Part shown: one piece after another, positions 16,004 through 26,437 of the stretch
How the letters are laid out: the number at the start of each line of letters is the position of its first letter
Numbering within the stretch: the first letter of the stretch is position 1
Source: DATARR01 sp034666985
Lineage (GTDB): Bacteria; Acidobacteriota; Thermoanaerobaculia; Multivoradales; UBA5704
NCBI GenBank assembly: GCA_034666985.1
Contig: JAXDKS010000022.1
Coordinates: 186,001-250,000 of the forward strand
Length of the DNA: 64,000 nt
Direction: 5' to 3'
Notes under the pieces: model-generated
What the model was told of the DNA's origin: nothing
The model's input: the letters and a program-made list of their open reading frames with translations, nothing else
Databases searched by the model: none
Translations under genes and position numbers: made by a program

Positions 16004-17515
16004 TCAGGGGGCAGGGATCGGATCGTCGTCGACCCCATTGGGCCCGTTGGGCGAGCCCGGCAGCGGCGTCCGCAGATAGGGGAATGCGGTGTCGAACTGG
16101 CTGACGTCCTGGAGCGTTCCGTCCGTGAACGGCAGGTTGCCCGAGGGTGCGTCCGCCGGCGAGCAGAAGACGCCGGGGAAGGCGTGGCACAGCACGCCCA
16201 TGGCCACCCGCAGCTCGATGTCGACCACGTCGTCTCCCGGGCGGCGGCCGTTGGGGAAGCCGGCGTTGTCGCCGCCCAGCACGCCGAGGTTGTTCTGGGA
16301 GGCGGCCGGCGTCGGCGCGGTGGAGGTGTTGAGGCGCAGCATCTCGTGCGGCTTGCCGTCCGAGAGGAGGTTCACGCCCGCGATGCCGGTGGCGAAGGTC
16401 GCCACCAGGTCGGCGCGGGGGAACTTGGTCGGCGCCTTGACGCCGGCGGAGCCGAAGAGGATCTCCAGGATCGCCGGCAGGGTCGGGTTCGTCACGTAGG
16501 TGGCGAGGGCCGCGTCACCCTGGGGAGTGGAGGCGTTGAACAGGTTCTTGTCCTTGAGGCCGATCACCACCTCGTTGACCAGCGGCATGCCGAGGCGCGA
16601 GACCTGCACGAAGTCGCCCCGCTCGCTGGTGGGATTGGCGAAGGTCGGATTGTTCTTCAGCGCACGGTTGCGGGGCAGGAGGGCGGTCGTCCAGCCGCCG
16701 ATGACCGGGTTGGTGCCTCGGATCAGGCAGGCCTTCGGGACCTCGAGGATGAAGGAGGTGACGTTCTTGTCCGCCAGGGCGTCGGGCTCGGCGTCGCGGG
16801 GTCCGAGGGGGTTCGAGATGTTCACCAGGTCGAAGAGCTCGCCGAGGTTGACGGCGAAGGAGTCCTTGCGCTGGCCGATGAAGAGGCGGCCGTTGCCGGT
16901 GCAGCCGGGAATGCTGACGTTGTAGATGAACTGGCGCGCGTAGGCGGCGTAGTCGGGGATCGACTTCTGGCCGATGTTGTCCACCGGCTTGTCGAAGGTC
17001 GTGCCGTGGGTGCTGGCGTCCGAGACGAGCTGGAAACGGGTCCTCTCGTTCAGCTTCCCCTGGGCCATGCCCAGGTTGCAGCTCTCCCGCCGGTTGAGGG
17101 TGGCGTCCGGATGTCCCGGACCGCCGGAGATCGGCCCGACGTTGATCAGCGGCACCGAGACCTGCTTGCCGCCCACCGGCAGCTTGATGTCCGCCAGCGC
17201 CTGGCCGCAGCGGAACTGGAAGCTCACGTCCTCCACGCCGTCGCCGGTGTTGTCGATGAGGATGCGATACAGGGCCTGCGGGTCCAGGGCGAAGTAGTTG
17301 GGGCCGCCGTAGGCGTCCTGGAGCGGCAGGTAGTTGGCGACCAGGGTGACGTAGCCGGAACGCCCGGACTCATAGCTGGTGAACATGTAGAAATCGGTGC
17401 CGTCCACCTTCGGGGTCTCGGTGATGGCTGGCGCCTCCCGGTGGCTGGAAGCCTGTGCGCCCGGGACCAGGCCCAGCGCAGCCGTCAGAAACAATAGGGC
17501 AAAGACCACTCTCAT
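16004..17515 (-). CDS. DUF4331 secreted protein
   Basis: 503 aa. Start ATG 17515 is preceded by AAAGGAGGA. A signal peptide (MRVVFALLFLTAALGLVPG) ends before SSHREAPAITETPKVDGTDF, the diagnostic N-terminus of DUF4331 (SSHREAP followed by DxTDxY). Downstream motifs VTLVANYLPL and YRILIDNTGDGVEDV are also typical. Family function is unknown; members are often under ECF sigma control, which fits the sigma/anti-sigma pair 1 kb away. Confidence 0.88.
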   Translation of the reverse strand: MRVVFALLFLTAALGLVPGAQASSHREAPAITETPKVDGTDFYMFTSYESGRSGYVTLVANYLPLQDAYGGPNYFALDPQALYRILIDNTGDGVEDVSFQFRCGQALADIKLPVGGKQVSVPLINVGPISGGPGHPDATLNRRESCNLGMAQGKLNERTRFQLVSDASTHGTTFDKPVDNIGQKSIPDYAAYARQFIYNVSIPGCTGNGRLFIGQRKDSFAVNLGELFDLVNISNPLGPRDAEPDALADKNVTSFILEVPKACLIRGTNPVIGGWTTALLPRNRALKNNPTFANPTSERGDFVQVSRLGMPLVNEVVIGLKDKNLFNASTPQGDAALATYVTNPTLPAILEILFGSAGVKAPTKFPRADLVATFATGIAGVNLLSDGKPHEMLRLNTSTAPTPAASQNNLGVLGGDNAGFPNGRRPGDDVVDIELRVAMGVLCHAFPGVFCSPADAPSGNLPFTDGTLQDVSQFDTAFPYLRTPLPGSPNGPNGVDDDPIPAP

Positions 17516-17713
17516 CCTCACGTGTACTCCTCCTTTTCCTCTCGTTTTCTCGGTTGGGCCGGCGCGACGTGCACGACATCGGGGAAACATCAGGAAGCAG
17601 ATCCGCCTCGCGCCCCCACCCAACCCTGTCTGTTCAGGTGTACGCAGCGGCAGGGTGGGACGGATGAGCGGCACCTGAAAGTTCTTGCAGAAAGACCGGA
17701 AAGCCGGTGCGGA

Positions 17714-17719
17714 TACAAT
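17714..17719 (+). promoter_or_regulatory. -10 box TACAAT, leaderless arrangement
   Basis: GATACAAT ends seven bases before ATG 17727 of RNase PH, with no Shine-Dalgarno. The box overlaps the upstream ATG 17718, which argues for 17727 as the true start. Confidence 0.55.
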
Positions 17720-17726
17720 GCGGGGC

Positions 17727-18551
<825 letters not shown>

Positions 18552-18576
18552 TCCGTCCCTGATCCCTGGAAGGAAA

Positions 18577-18786
18577 TCACCGGCGGATGAAGGGGAACCG
18601 GTCGCGGATACGCCGCGAGACGAACCTGCCCTTCGAGGGCGCCTTCAGGAGGGCCTGCCAGACCTTCGGCGGGACCTCCAGGTAGTCGTACACGGCGCCG
18701 CTCCGGAACTCCACCTCCAGCATCGACTTCCGCTCGTCGTAGCCCACCGAGGAAATCGCCGAGGAGTCGACGGATTGTCTGCGCAT
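18577..18786 (-). CDS. KTSC domain protein
   Basis: 69 aa. The small KTSC domain spans nearly the whole protein: SAISSVGYDERKSMLEVEF, then GAVYDYLEVPPKVWQALL and KGRFVSRRIRDRF. The domain occurs alone or appended to lysyl-tRNA synthetases and may bind RNA, but its function is not defined. Convergent with rph. Confidence 0.85.
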   Translation of the reverse strand: MRRQSVDSSAISSVGYDERKSMLEVEFRSGAVYDYLEVPPKVWQALLKAPSKGRFVSRRIRDRFPFIRR

Positions 18787-18861
18787 GCCGGGCTCCGTTC
18801 TCCCGGGAAGGAACACGTTCCCGGTTGATGGAACCCGATGCAAACGGAGTACCCGCAAAAT

Positions 18862-18891
18862 GGAAAAGGCGGGCCGCAGCCCGCCTTTTCC
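18862..18891 (-). terminator. Intrinsic terminator after PBP1B
   Basis: A perfect 13-bp inverted repeat (GGAAAAGGCGGGC / GCCCGCCTTTTCC) with a four-base loop, 35 bp past the PBP1B stop, with a U-rich 3' arm. Confidence 0.75.
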
Positions 18892-18925
18892 GTCGCGCCC
18901 GCCCGCGATCTTGCCTGGAGGCGAC

Positions 18926-21403
18926 CTACCCCGGCGGCGGGACCGGCTCCGGCTCGTCCCGATCCTTGCCGCCGCCATCCTCTCCCTTGTCCTTCCCCAG
19001 GATTCTCTGCAGCTTCTTCTTCAGCCAGTCGGAGAAGCGCAGGCCGAATTCCTTCTGCTTCGCCTCATAGCGCGGCTCGTGCCTCCAGTTGCAGGCCTGG
19101 GTGGGCTTTTCGCCGGGCAGGAAGACGTCCTGGATCTGCGAGGGGCAGATGGGGCGGGCGAGCATGCCGCTGTCGCGGCAGACGGTAGCCTTCTCCAGGC
19201 CGGGGGGCTCGGGAAAGTCGGCTTGGCTCTTCACGCCGTGGAAGGCGGCCTTCATGTAGCGGCCCCAGATGGGCAGGGCCGCCCGCGAGCCGGAGAGGGT
19301 GGTGGCGCCGGGGTTGTCGCGGCCCACCCAGACGATGGTGACGCGGTCCGGACGGTAGCCGGCGAACCAGGAGTCGCGGGCCTCGTTGGTGGTCCCCGTC
19401 TTGCCGGCGAGGGGGCCGGGGACGCCGTAACGCAGGACGCCCCGGGCCGTGCCCCGCGCCACCACCCCCTCCAGGACGGAGGTGGTGATGAACGCCACCT
19501 GCGGCGAGAGGATCCGCTCGGCCTTCTTCGGCTGCCGGTCGGACACCGCCTTGCCGTCCGCGCTCAGGACGGTGGCGAGGCCGTGGAGGACGGGGCGGAC
19601 GCCGCCGTTGGCCAGGGTCGAGTAGACCGTGGCCATCTCGCGCGGAGTCACCTCGGCGGCGCCGAGGGCGAGAGCGGGCAGCTCCACCATGTCGGAGTCG
19701 ATCCCCATACGGCGAGCGGTGGCAGCCACCTTCCCCAGCCCCACCGCCATGGCGAGGCGGATCAGGGGGACGTTGCGGCTCTGCTCGACCGCCTTGCGGA
19801 CGGTGACCTGGCCGAGGAACTGGCCGTCGGCGTTCTTGGGAGTCCAGATCCCGGCGCCGGTCTTCAGGGTGAGGGGCTCGTCCTTTAAGAGGCTGGACTG
19901 GGAGATCTTGCCGCTCTCCAGGGCCGCCACCAGGACGATCGGCTTGAAGGAGCTCCCCGCCTGGCGGTGGGCCTGGGCGACGCGGTCGAACTCGCTACGG
20001 GAGAAGTCCCGGCCGCCGACGTAGGCGAGGATGGCCCCGCTGTGGGGATCGACGGAGATCAGGGCAGTCTCCAGAGGGCCAATCCTGGGATCAATCCCCT
20101 TGCGGCGGGGGCCGTCGAGATCGGCGAGCACCTCGGCGGCGGCTTTCTGGGCCAGCTCCTGCTCTCGGAGGGAGAGGGTGGCGAAGAGGTTGTAGCCGCG
20201 GTTGCCCAGGCGCTTGAGGCCGAAGCGGTCGCGCGCCTCGGCGGCCATGGCGTCGGCGAAGTGGGGGGCCCGCCGGCCGCCGAGCCGCAGGGGCGCGGTC
20301 ACGATGGGGGTGGCGAGGGCGCGCTCCAGGGCGGGCCCGTCGATCCACTTCAGATCGGCCATCCGGCGGAGCACGTCGTCGCGCCGTCGGCGGGCGCGCT
20401 TGGGATTGGTCACCGGGGAGTAGGCGGCCGGCGACTTGATCATCCCCGCCAGGGCCGCGGCCTCCGGCAGGGTGAGCTCGGTCGCGTCCTTGCCGAAGTA
20501 GGCGCGGGCCGCGGTGCCCACGCCGTAATACTGGATGCCGCCGGCGCCCCCCAGGTAGATGCCGTTCAGATAGCCCTGAAGGATGCTGCGCTTGGAGTGC
20601 TGGGCCTCGACGGCGAGGGCGATGACGGCTTCGCGGATCTTGCGGAAGACGCTGCGCTCGGAGGAGAGGAAGACGTTCTTGACGAGCTGCTGGGTGAGGG
20701 TGCTGCCGCCCTGGGAGACTTGGCCCTTGCGCAGGTTGACCAGCAGGGCGCGGGCGATGCCGGTCGGGGAGACGCCCGGGTGCCAGTAGAAGGCGTCGTC
20801 CTCGGCGGCGAGCACGGCCTGGACGACGTGCTCGGGGAGGTCCTTCACCCGCACGGGCCACTTCTCCCGCGCCTCTTCGTCGTAATAGGTGGCGAGGATG
20901 GGGGGCTCGAGGGCGACGGCGTTGGCTGGCTGGCCGTCGGCGCTCAGAGCGGCGACGTGGCCGTGCTCGAAGTGGACGAGCAGGAGCTGTCCCGCCACCG
21001 AGCCCTGGAGCGTCTGGTGGCGCCGCAGCTTCGCCACCAGGACGCCGTCGCCCAAGCGATAACGGCCGGCGGGGAGGATGTCCTCATCCCACTCGCGGTA
21101 GCCCAGGGTGTCGAGCTTGCGGGCGAGATCCTCGGGCTCGGCCTCCTCGCCGACCCGGATCTCCTCGGGCAGGGCATAGAGCCGCGACGGCGCGTTCTCG
21201 GGCCCGGCGCCGATGTCGCCGAAGGCCTTTAGATAGGGGAACAGCAGCCAGACGGTGACGACGAGAAGGAGGACCACGCCGGAGGCCAGGGCATAGAGGA
21301 CCCGGCGCAGGCGGGGACGGGTGCGCAGCAGCCGGCGCCAGGCCGCCAGGCGTCGTCGGGATCGGCCCCGGGGCTCGGGGGGAGGCGTCGAGGGCTCGCT
21401 CAT
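18926..21403 (-). CDS. mrcB: Bifunctional penicillin-binding protein 1B
   Basis: 825 aa class A PBP. Short basic cytoplasmic tail, one membrane anchor (about residues 38-58), a UB2H-like domain (RLYALPEEIRVGEEA), then the GT51 glycosyltransferase with catalytic Glu in AAEDDAFYWHPGVSP and GGSTLTQQLVKN. The transpeptidase follows: SxxK in AGSSFKP, SRN in EQSRNVPLIRLA, and KTGTTN. The C-terminus has cysteines (VCRDSG, ICPSQ) and a Lys/Asp-rich tail. Polymerises and cross-links peptidoglycan. UB2H presence suggests a diderm with outer-membrane activators. Confidence 0.95.
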   Translation of the reverse strand: MSEPSTPPPEPRGRSRRRLAAWRRLLRTRPRLRRVLYALASGVVLLLVVTVWLLFPYLKAFGDIGAGPENAPSRLYALPEEIRVGEEAEPEDLARKLDTLGYREWDEDILPAGRYRLGDGVLVAKLRRHQTLQGSVAGQLLLVHFEHGHVAALSADGQPANAVALEPPILATYYDEEAREKWPVRVKDLPEHVVQAVLAAEDDAFYWHPGVSPTGIARALLVNLRKGQVSQGGSTLTQQLVKNVFLSSERSVFRKIREAVIALAVEAQHSKRSILQGYLNGIYLGGAGGIQYYGVGTAARAYFGKDATELTLPEAAALAGMIKSPAAYSPVTNPKRARRRRDDVLRRMADLKWIDGPALERALATPIVTAPLRLGGRRAPHFADAMAAEARDRFGLKRLGNRGYNLFATLSLREQELAQKAAAEVLADLDGPRRKGIDPRIGPLETALISVDPHSGAILAYVGGRDFSRSEFDRVAQAHRQAGSSFKPIVLVAALESGKISQSSLLKDEPLTLKTGAGIWTPKNADGQFLGQVTVRKAVEQSRNVPLIRLAMAVGLGKVAATARRMGIDSDMVELPALALGAAEVTPREMATVYSTLANGGVRPVLHGLATVLSADGKAVSDRQPKKAERILSPQVAFITTSVLEGVVARGTARGVLRYGVPGPLAGKTGTTNEARDSWFAGYRPDRVTIVWVGRDNPGATTLSGSRAALPIWGRYMKAAFHGVKSQADFPEPPGLEKATVCRDSGMLARPICPSQIQDVFLPGEKPTQACNWRHEPRYEAKQKEFGLRFSDWLKKKLQRILGKDKGEDGGGKDRDEPEPVPPPG

Positions 21404-21426
21404 GGTCGTCGGGCGGACCCCTGATG

Positions 21427-22665
21427 CTACCTCCCCGGAAAGCTCTCCAGCGCCGCCAGCACCGAGTCGATGTCGTAGGGCGTGTGGTCCGCCGAGATCT
21501 GGAAGCGGATCGACTCGTCGCCCCGCGGCACGACCGGGTACTTGAGACCGGTGGCGAGGATGCCATGCTGGCGCAGGTGGGCCACCAGGGCGGTCGTCTT
21601 CGCCGTGTCGCGCACCATCAGCGGCGTCACCGGGTGCTCGCCGGGGATCGTCTCATACCCCAGGCGTAGCAGCCCCTGCTCGAAACGGGCGGTCATCTCC
21701 CGGAGATGATCGAGGAGCTTGATGCCCTGCGGGCTGTCGAGGATGTCGAGGGCCGCCAGGGCCGCGGAGCACTCGCCGACCGTGATGGGGTTCGAGTAGA
21801 TGTAGGTCGCCGCCGTCTCGCGCAGGTAGTCGGTCAACACTTTGCTCCCCGTGACGTAGCCGCCGTTGACTCCCAGGGCCTTGCCGAGGGTGGCCACCAG
21901 CACGTCCACGGGCCGGGAGCCGGTGAATTCCTCCGTGCCCCGCCCGGTGCGGCCGATGGCGCCGACGCCGTGCGAGTCGTCGGCCAGCACCACCACGTTC
22001 TCCGGGAAGCCGGCGTCGTGGCGGCGGGCGATCTCCAGGATCTCCGGCAGCGGCGCGTGGTCGCCCCGCATGCTGAAGATGCCGTCCGTCACCACCACCA
22101 CCCGGCGGCAGGTGCCGGCCGCAGCGGCGAGCTTAGTGTCCAGATCCCCGAGGTCGAGGTGCTTGTAGACCTGCTTGTCCTTGGGGCGGGAGAGGCGCAT
22201 GGCGTTGATGATGCAGTTGTGGTTCAGCTCGTCGCTGATCACCACCGTCTCGGCCGTGGTCAGGGGGACGAGCACCCCCAGCACGGCGGCATAGGCGGAG
22301 CTGAAGATCATCGCCGACTCGCGGCCGTGGAAGGCGGCGAGGCGGGCCTCGAGATCGACGTGCGCCTGGTAGGTGCCGCTGATGAAGCGCACGGCGCCGG
22401 GGCCGACACCGAAAGCGCGGGTGGCGGCCTCCTCGGCTTCGCCGAGCTCGGGGCGCAGCGACATCCCCAGATAGTTGTTGGAGTTCATCTTGAGGAAGGG
22501 CTGATTCCTGTCACCGGCGGGGCCCGCAAGGAGGTAGCGGGGGCCGCGCTCGCCCTCGGCGGGCAGGACGCGGGTGATCACCGACTCGGCCCCCTTGAGG
22601 GTGCCCCGCTCGCGCAGGGCGTCGAGCTCGGTGGACAAGGTTTGGTGGAAGCGCTCAGCGGACAT
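21427..22665 (-). CDS. kbl: Glycine C-acetyltransferase (2-amino-3-ketobutyrate CoA ligase)
   Basis: 412 aa PLP enzyme of the alpha-oxoamine synthase family. Cleaves 2-amino-3-ketobutyrate with CoA to glycine and acetyl-CoA. Evidence: MNSNNYLGMSLRPEL, RFISGTYQAHVDLEARLAAF, VVTDGIFSMRGDHAPL, DDSHGVGAIGRTGRG, and the PLP lysine in ATLGKALGVNGG. Its ATG overlaps the tdh stop (TGATG), so the two steps of threonine degradation are coupled. Confidence 0.93.
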   Translation of the reverse strand: MSAERFHQTLSTELDALRERGTLKGAESVITRVLPAEGERGPRYLLAGPAGDRNQPFLKMNSNNYLGMSLRPELGEAEEAATRAFGVGPGAVRFISGTYQAHVDLEARLAAFHGRESAMIFSSAYAAVLGVLVPLTTAETVVISDELNHNCIINAMRLSRPKDKQVYKHLDLGDLDTKLAAAAGTCRRVVVVTDGIFSMRGDHAPLPEILEIARRHDAGFPENVVVLADDSHGVGAIGRTGRGTEEFTGSRPVDVLVATLGKALGVNGGYVTGSKVLTDYLRETAATYIYSNPITVGECSAALAALDILDSPQGIKLLDHLREMTARFEQGLLRLGYETIPGEHPVTPLMVRDTAKTTALVAHLRQHGILATGLKYPVVPRGDESIRFQISADHTPYDIDSVLAALESFPGR

Positions 22666-23636
22666 CAATGGTTCTCCTCGGCGGAGAGCTTTCTCTCCAG
22701 ATTTTCCAGCATGTCGCGGACCATGGCCGCGAGGTCGTAGGTCGGGTTCCATCCCCACTCCTGCCGCGCCGCGCCGTCGTCCAGCGAGTGAGGCCAGGAA
22801 TCGGCGATCGCCTGCCGCACGGGATCGATCTTGTAATCCAGCTCGAAGCCCGGGATGTGTTTGCGGATCTCCGCCCCCAGCTCCTCGGGGGTGAAGTTCA
22901 TCCCCGTGACGTTGAAGGCGTTGCGGTGGACGAGGCGGGCGGGGTCGGCTTCCATCACGTCGATGGCCGCCTTGATGGTGTCAGGCATGTACATCATGTC
23001 CAGGCGGGTATTGGCCTTCAGGAAGCAGGTGTAATGATGGTGGCGGATCGCCTCGTGGAAGATCTCCACCGCATAGTCCGTGGTGCCGCCGCCGGGCGGG
23101 GCGCCGTAGGAGATGATGCCGGGGAAGCGCACGCCGCGGGTGTCCACGCCGAAGCGGTGATGGTAGTAGTCGCAGAGCAGCTCGCCCGCCACCTTGGTGA
23201 CGCCGTAGATGGTATTGGGGCGCTGGATCGTGTCCTGCGGCGTGTGGTCCTGCGGAGTGCCGGGCCCGAAGGCGCCGATCGAGCTGGGGACGAACACGGC
23301 GCAGTTGTTGATGCGGGCCACCTCCAGGACGCGGTAGAGGCTCCCCATGTTGACGTCCCACGCCACCTGCGGCCTGCTCTCGCCCACCGCCGAGAGCAGG
23401 GCGACCAAGTGGTAGATGGTGCCGATCTGGTTGCGCTGCACCACGTCCTGGACCTGCCGCTGGTTGGTGCAGTCGAGGAAGTCGAAGGGCCCGTCGGTGC
23501 GCAGCAGCTCCTCGCGGCTCATCATGCGGATGTCGGAAGCGACCACCTGATCGGCGCCATAGCGGGCGCGCAGGGCGGGGACCAGCTCGGAGCCGATCTG
23601 GCCGAGGGCTCCCGTGACGAGGATCTTCGTCTTCAT
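22665..23636 (-). CDS. tdh: L-threonine 3-dehydrogenase, SDR/epimerase type
   Basis: 323 aa extended SDR, preceded by GGGAGGA. Rossmann motif VTGALGQIGSELVPALR at the N-terminus, HLVALLSAVGE, and catalytic YGVTK. LDMMYMPDTIKAAIDVMEA and AFNVTGMNFTPEEL are characteristic of the short-chain threonine dehydrogenases rather than the zinc MDR type. Converts L-threonine to 2-amino-3-ketobutyrate with NAD; the product is used by Kbl encoded immediately downstream. Confidence 0.9.
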   Translation of the reverse strand: MKTKILVTGALGQIGSELVPALRARYGADQVVASDIRMMSREELLRTDGPFDFLDCTNQRQVQDVVQRNQIGTIYHLVALLSAVGESRPQVAWDVNMGSLYRVLEVARINNCAVFVPSSIGAFGPGTPQDHTPQDTIQRPNTIYGVTKVAGELLCDYYHHRFGVDTRGVRFPGIISYGAPPGGGTTDYAVEIFHEAIRHHHYTCFLKANTRLDMMYMPDTIKAAIDVMEADPARLVHRNAFNVTGMNFTPEELGAEIRKHIPGFELDYKIDPVRQAIADSWPHSLDDGAARQEWGWNPTYDLAAMVRDMLENLERKLSAEENH

Positions 23637-23731
23637 GTTCCTCCCGAAGGTCGCGCGGGCGACGGGGGCCAATGTTATGCGGCGCCCGCCGGGGGAACAA
23701 GGGGAGATAGGATGATCCCCGGAGGTACCCC

Positions 23732-24796
23732 ATGGTCTGGATGATCTACGGCGCCAACGGCTACACGGGAGAGCTGGCGGCGCGCGAGGCGGTGCGGAAG
23801 GGCCACGCCCCCATCCTGGGCGGACGCAATGCCGAAGCCGTGGGGCGGCTGGCCGGGGAGTTGGGATTGCCGAGCCGCGTCTTCTCCCTGGACGATCCCC
23901 AGGGAACCGCCGCCGAGCTGTACGGCGTCCAGGCCGTCCTCCACTGCGCGGGCCCCTTCGTCCACACCAGTGCCCCCATGGTGGACGCCTGCCTCTCGAC
24001 CGGGGCGCACTACCTGGACATCACGGGCGAGATCGCCGTCTTCGAGAGTATCCTCGTCCGCGGAGAAGAGGCGAGGAAAGCGGGGGTGGCCCTGATCCCG
24101 GGCGTCGGCTTCGACGTCGTGCCCAGCGATTGTCTGGCCGCCCGCCTCGTCGCCGCCCTGCCGGACGCGACCGAGCTCACCCTGGCGTTCGACACCGCCG
24201 GAGGGAGCGTCAGCCGGGGGACACTCAAGACGATGATCGAAAGCCTCCCTGGGGCTGGAGCGGTCCGCCGCAACGGCGAGATCGTGCCCGTGCCGGTGGC
24301 CTTCGACGCAAGAGAGATCGACTTCGGGCCGGGAACGGGGAAGCGCTGGGCCATGACCATCCCCTGGGGAGACGTCTCAACGGCGTATCACTCCACGGGG
24401 ATTCCGAACATCCGCGTCTACTCGGGGACGCCGCCCACCCAGATCCGGCGGATGAAGCGCCTGGCTCCCCTCCTCCCCCTGGCCGGCTGGGGACCCGTTA
24501 AGCGCCTCGCCCAGCGCTGGGTGGAGCGGAAAGTGACCGGCCCCTCCGAGCAGGTCCGGGAGACGGCCCGGATTCACCTCTGGGGAGAGGTCCGCAACGC
24601 CGCTGGCCGGACCGTCATCGCCACGCTGGAGACGCCCGAGGGGTACCGCTTCACGGCCGCCTCCGCCGTGGCGAGTGTCGAGCGAGTCCTCCAGGGCACG
24701 GTGCCCCCCGGCGCTTGGACCCCCTCCCGGGCCTTCGGGGCGGACTTCGTGGCTGGCCTGCCTGGGGTGGTGGTGGGCGAGCTGCGGATCGCCTGA
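23732..24796 (+). CDS. Saccharopine dehydrogenase-like NAD(P)-binding oxidoreductase
   Basis: 354 aa; ATG preceded by GGAGGTACCCC. N-terminal Rossmann fold MIYGANGYTGELAAREAVRK, GGRNAEAVGRLA, LHCAGPFVHTSAPMVDACL and HYLDITGEI are the signatures of the saccharopine dehydrogenase/trans-acting enoyl reductase family. The C-terminal catalytic part is the less conserved half. Substrate not deducible. A weak -10 (TAGGAT, 23708) lies upstream. Confidence 0.85.
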   Translation: MVWMIYGANGYTGELAAREAVRKGHAPILGGRNAEAVGRLAGELGLPSRVFSLDDPQGTAAELYGVQAVLHCAGPFVHTSAPMVDACLSTGAHYLDITGEIAVFESILVRGEEARKAGVALIPGVGFDVVPSDCLAARLVAALPDATELTLAFDTAGGSVSRGTLKTMIESLPGAGAVRRNGEIVPVPVAFDAREIDFGPGTGKRWAMTIPWGDVSTAYHSTGIPNIRVYSGTPPTQIRRMKRLAPLLPLAGWGPVKRLAQRWVERKVTGPSEQVRETARIHLWGEVRNAAGRTVIATLETPEGYRFTAASAVASVERVLQGTVPPGAWTPSRAFGADFVAGLPGVVVGELRIA

Positions 24797-24841
24797 CCTC
24801 AGATCACGTGCCGGGGTTTCAAGGAAAGAGCCCGCCCCCCG

Positions 24842-24946
24842 CACATGACCATGACATAAGCTCTGAAGAAAACCCCTTGAAAACAAAGGACTTCCACGGT
24901 CAGTCGCCTTCCTGGAGGCACCCTGCACACATGACCATGACATAAG
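24842..24946. repeat. Two direct copies of CACATGACCATGACATAAG
   Basis: Identical 19-bp copies at 24842-24860 and 24928-24946, 67 bp apart, between the saccharopine-like gene and the 3' end of the AlbA_2 gene. Each contains ATGACCATGACATAA, a four-codon frame (MTMT, stop). The second copy has GGAGG 11 bases before its ATG. Flanks are unrelated. Purpose unknown. Confidence 0.7.
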
Positions 24947-24948
24947 AC

Positions 24949-26409
24949 TCAGGCCCAGTAGGGCACGTACTTGGCGTGCTTCCTTGACCGATTCTCGGGG
25001 TCGAAGGGTTTGATGAGGCCCGCCCCGAGCGTCTCCGCAATGATCCGGGAGGCGAGGGTGTAGCTTCGGGGATCAATCGAGAACCTCGTCCTCAGGCTCG
25101 CATTGGTCATCTGGCTGTTCGAGACGTACTGAAGAGCCGCGTGCTGGTAGCAGGCTCGGATGCGATCGGCTTTGCTCATCTCCGCCAGCTTCTTGTAGGC
25201 GAACAAGACCACCTTGGTGTGCTGGTGAGTGACCAGGAAGTCCGGAGCCGGGAGTTGGTACACCTCTACAGAGTGGACCACCTTGTCGATGCCGCTGCCC
25301 CGCTCCTCACAGATGTTGATGCGCCGCATAAAGGCGGCGACGCGGTCGTTCCGCGATTGCGGAGGGGCGTCCAGAAATCTCTGGGTGTCGATGAGGGGTA
25401 CTCCCGGATTGGTGATCTCGATTCGGTCCGAGAAGATCTCCACCATAGGGCCGGTGCCAGGCACGGCGAAATCTTGATGGATGAGCGCGTTGGCAACAAG
25501 CTCACGGATCGCGACCTCCGGATACATCCGCGCCTCCACCCGCAATGCCTGGCCGATCACCTCGTTCTGCGGGACGAAGACGTTGATGAAGTCGATCAGC
25601 CCTGGAAATCCTGGCGCATATCCCTTGCGGCCGATCTGCTCCCGCAGGGTCTCCACCCGGTTGACTCCGCTGTAGACGACGACCCGGACCGCCTTCCGTT
25701 GGAGATGCTCGAAGACGTGCAGGTCCTTGGCGAACAGGATCGCGCCCAGATTGGTGACGTCATAGAACTCTCCCCCCTTGGGAAGCAGGAATTTTTCGGC
25801 CGTGAGTCGCGCGAGAATCCCCTTACGGTCCTCAGGAAGGGGCTGACCGGTGAGATCGAAGTAAGCCGGATAGTCCAGCAGAGAGAGAACGTCGCTGCCC
25901 GGAACCAGTTCGGCCGCGACTCCATTCTCGAAGGGAGCCTTCGGTGAAAACGACGCCCACAGATGCCGCTCCTTCTCAGGAAAATCCTTCAGCTTTTTCT
26001 TGTAGCTGCCGATCCGGATCCACTCGTTGTCTTTGAAGCGGACCGGAGTGTGGCTTGCCGGCGGCACCTCGAAGACGACGAAGCGCATTCCGCCGAGCTG
26101 GGTTTCGTGGATCCGGAAGTCGATCCTCGGCGTGAGCAGCTTGGCCAGCCAACTCTCGAGCTCCTCATTTCCGATCTTCTTCGCCCGCGGATTGAACGAG
26201 GTGCCGACGAGCTCGTGGGTCGCATCTGCCACGCCCCAGACGATGAAGCCCGCCTCTTTGCCGTGGAGCGCGGCGGAGTTCGAAATGGCGGAAAGGTACT
26301 CTCCGATGTCTTCCGGGTCGTCGTTGTCCTTCTTGAACTCGACCCACTCGGACTCGTGAGGCAAGTCGGTAAGGCGCAGGAGGAGACCACTGAGGTTCGG
26401 AGCACTCAT
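24949..26409 (-). CDS. AlbA_2 / Schlafen-like ATP-binding protein
   Basis: 486 aa, start preceded by GGGAGGGAACC. The N-terminal AlbA_2 domain shows ESEWVEFKKDNDDPEDIGEY, then ISNSAALHGKEAGFIVWGV. The centre and C-terminus match the HATPase_c_4 part: RELVANALIHQDFAVPG, VEIFSDRIEITNPGVPL, NDRVAAFMRRINICEERGSG. Such proteins are predicted ATP-dependent transcription regulators; some sit in defence islands. It lies 28 bp behind sucA where sucB is often found, and looks slightly less GC-rich than its neighbours. Confidence 0.88.
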   Translation of the reverse strand: MSAPNLSGLLLRLTDLPHESEWVEFKKDNDDPEDIGEYLSAISNSAALHGKEAGFIVWGVADATHELVGTSFNPRAKKIGNEELESWLAKLLTPRIDFRIHETQLGGMRFVVFEVPPASHTPVRFKDNEWIRIGSYKKKLKDFPEKERHLWASFSPKAPFENGVAAELVPGSDVLSLLDYPAYFDLTGQPLPEDRKGILARLTAEKFLLPKGGEFYDVTNLGAILFAKDLHVFEHLQRKAVRVVVYSGVNRVETLREQIGRKGYAPGFPGLIDFINVFVPQNEVIGQALRVEARMYPEVAIRELVANALIHQDFAVPGTGPMVEIFSDRIEITNPGVPLIDTQRFLDAPPQSRNDRVAAFMRRINICEERGSGIDKVVHSVEVYQLPAPDFLVTHQHTKVVLFAYKKLAEMSKADRIRACYQHAALQYVSNSQMTNASLRTRFSIDPRSYTLASRIIAETLGAGLIKPFDPENRSRKHAKYVPYWA

Positions 26410-26437
26410 GGTTCCCTCCCGTTCTCGAAGCGTCTTA

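Noticed and set aside
17685..17719. TTGCAG as -35 for the rph -10 box
   Set aside because: The spacer is 23 bp, too long; the box is better read as a -35-less promoter.
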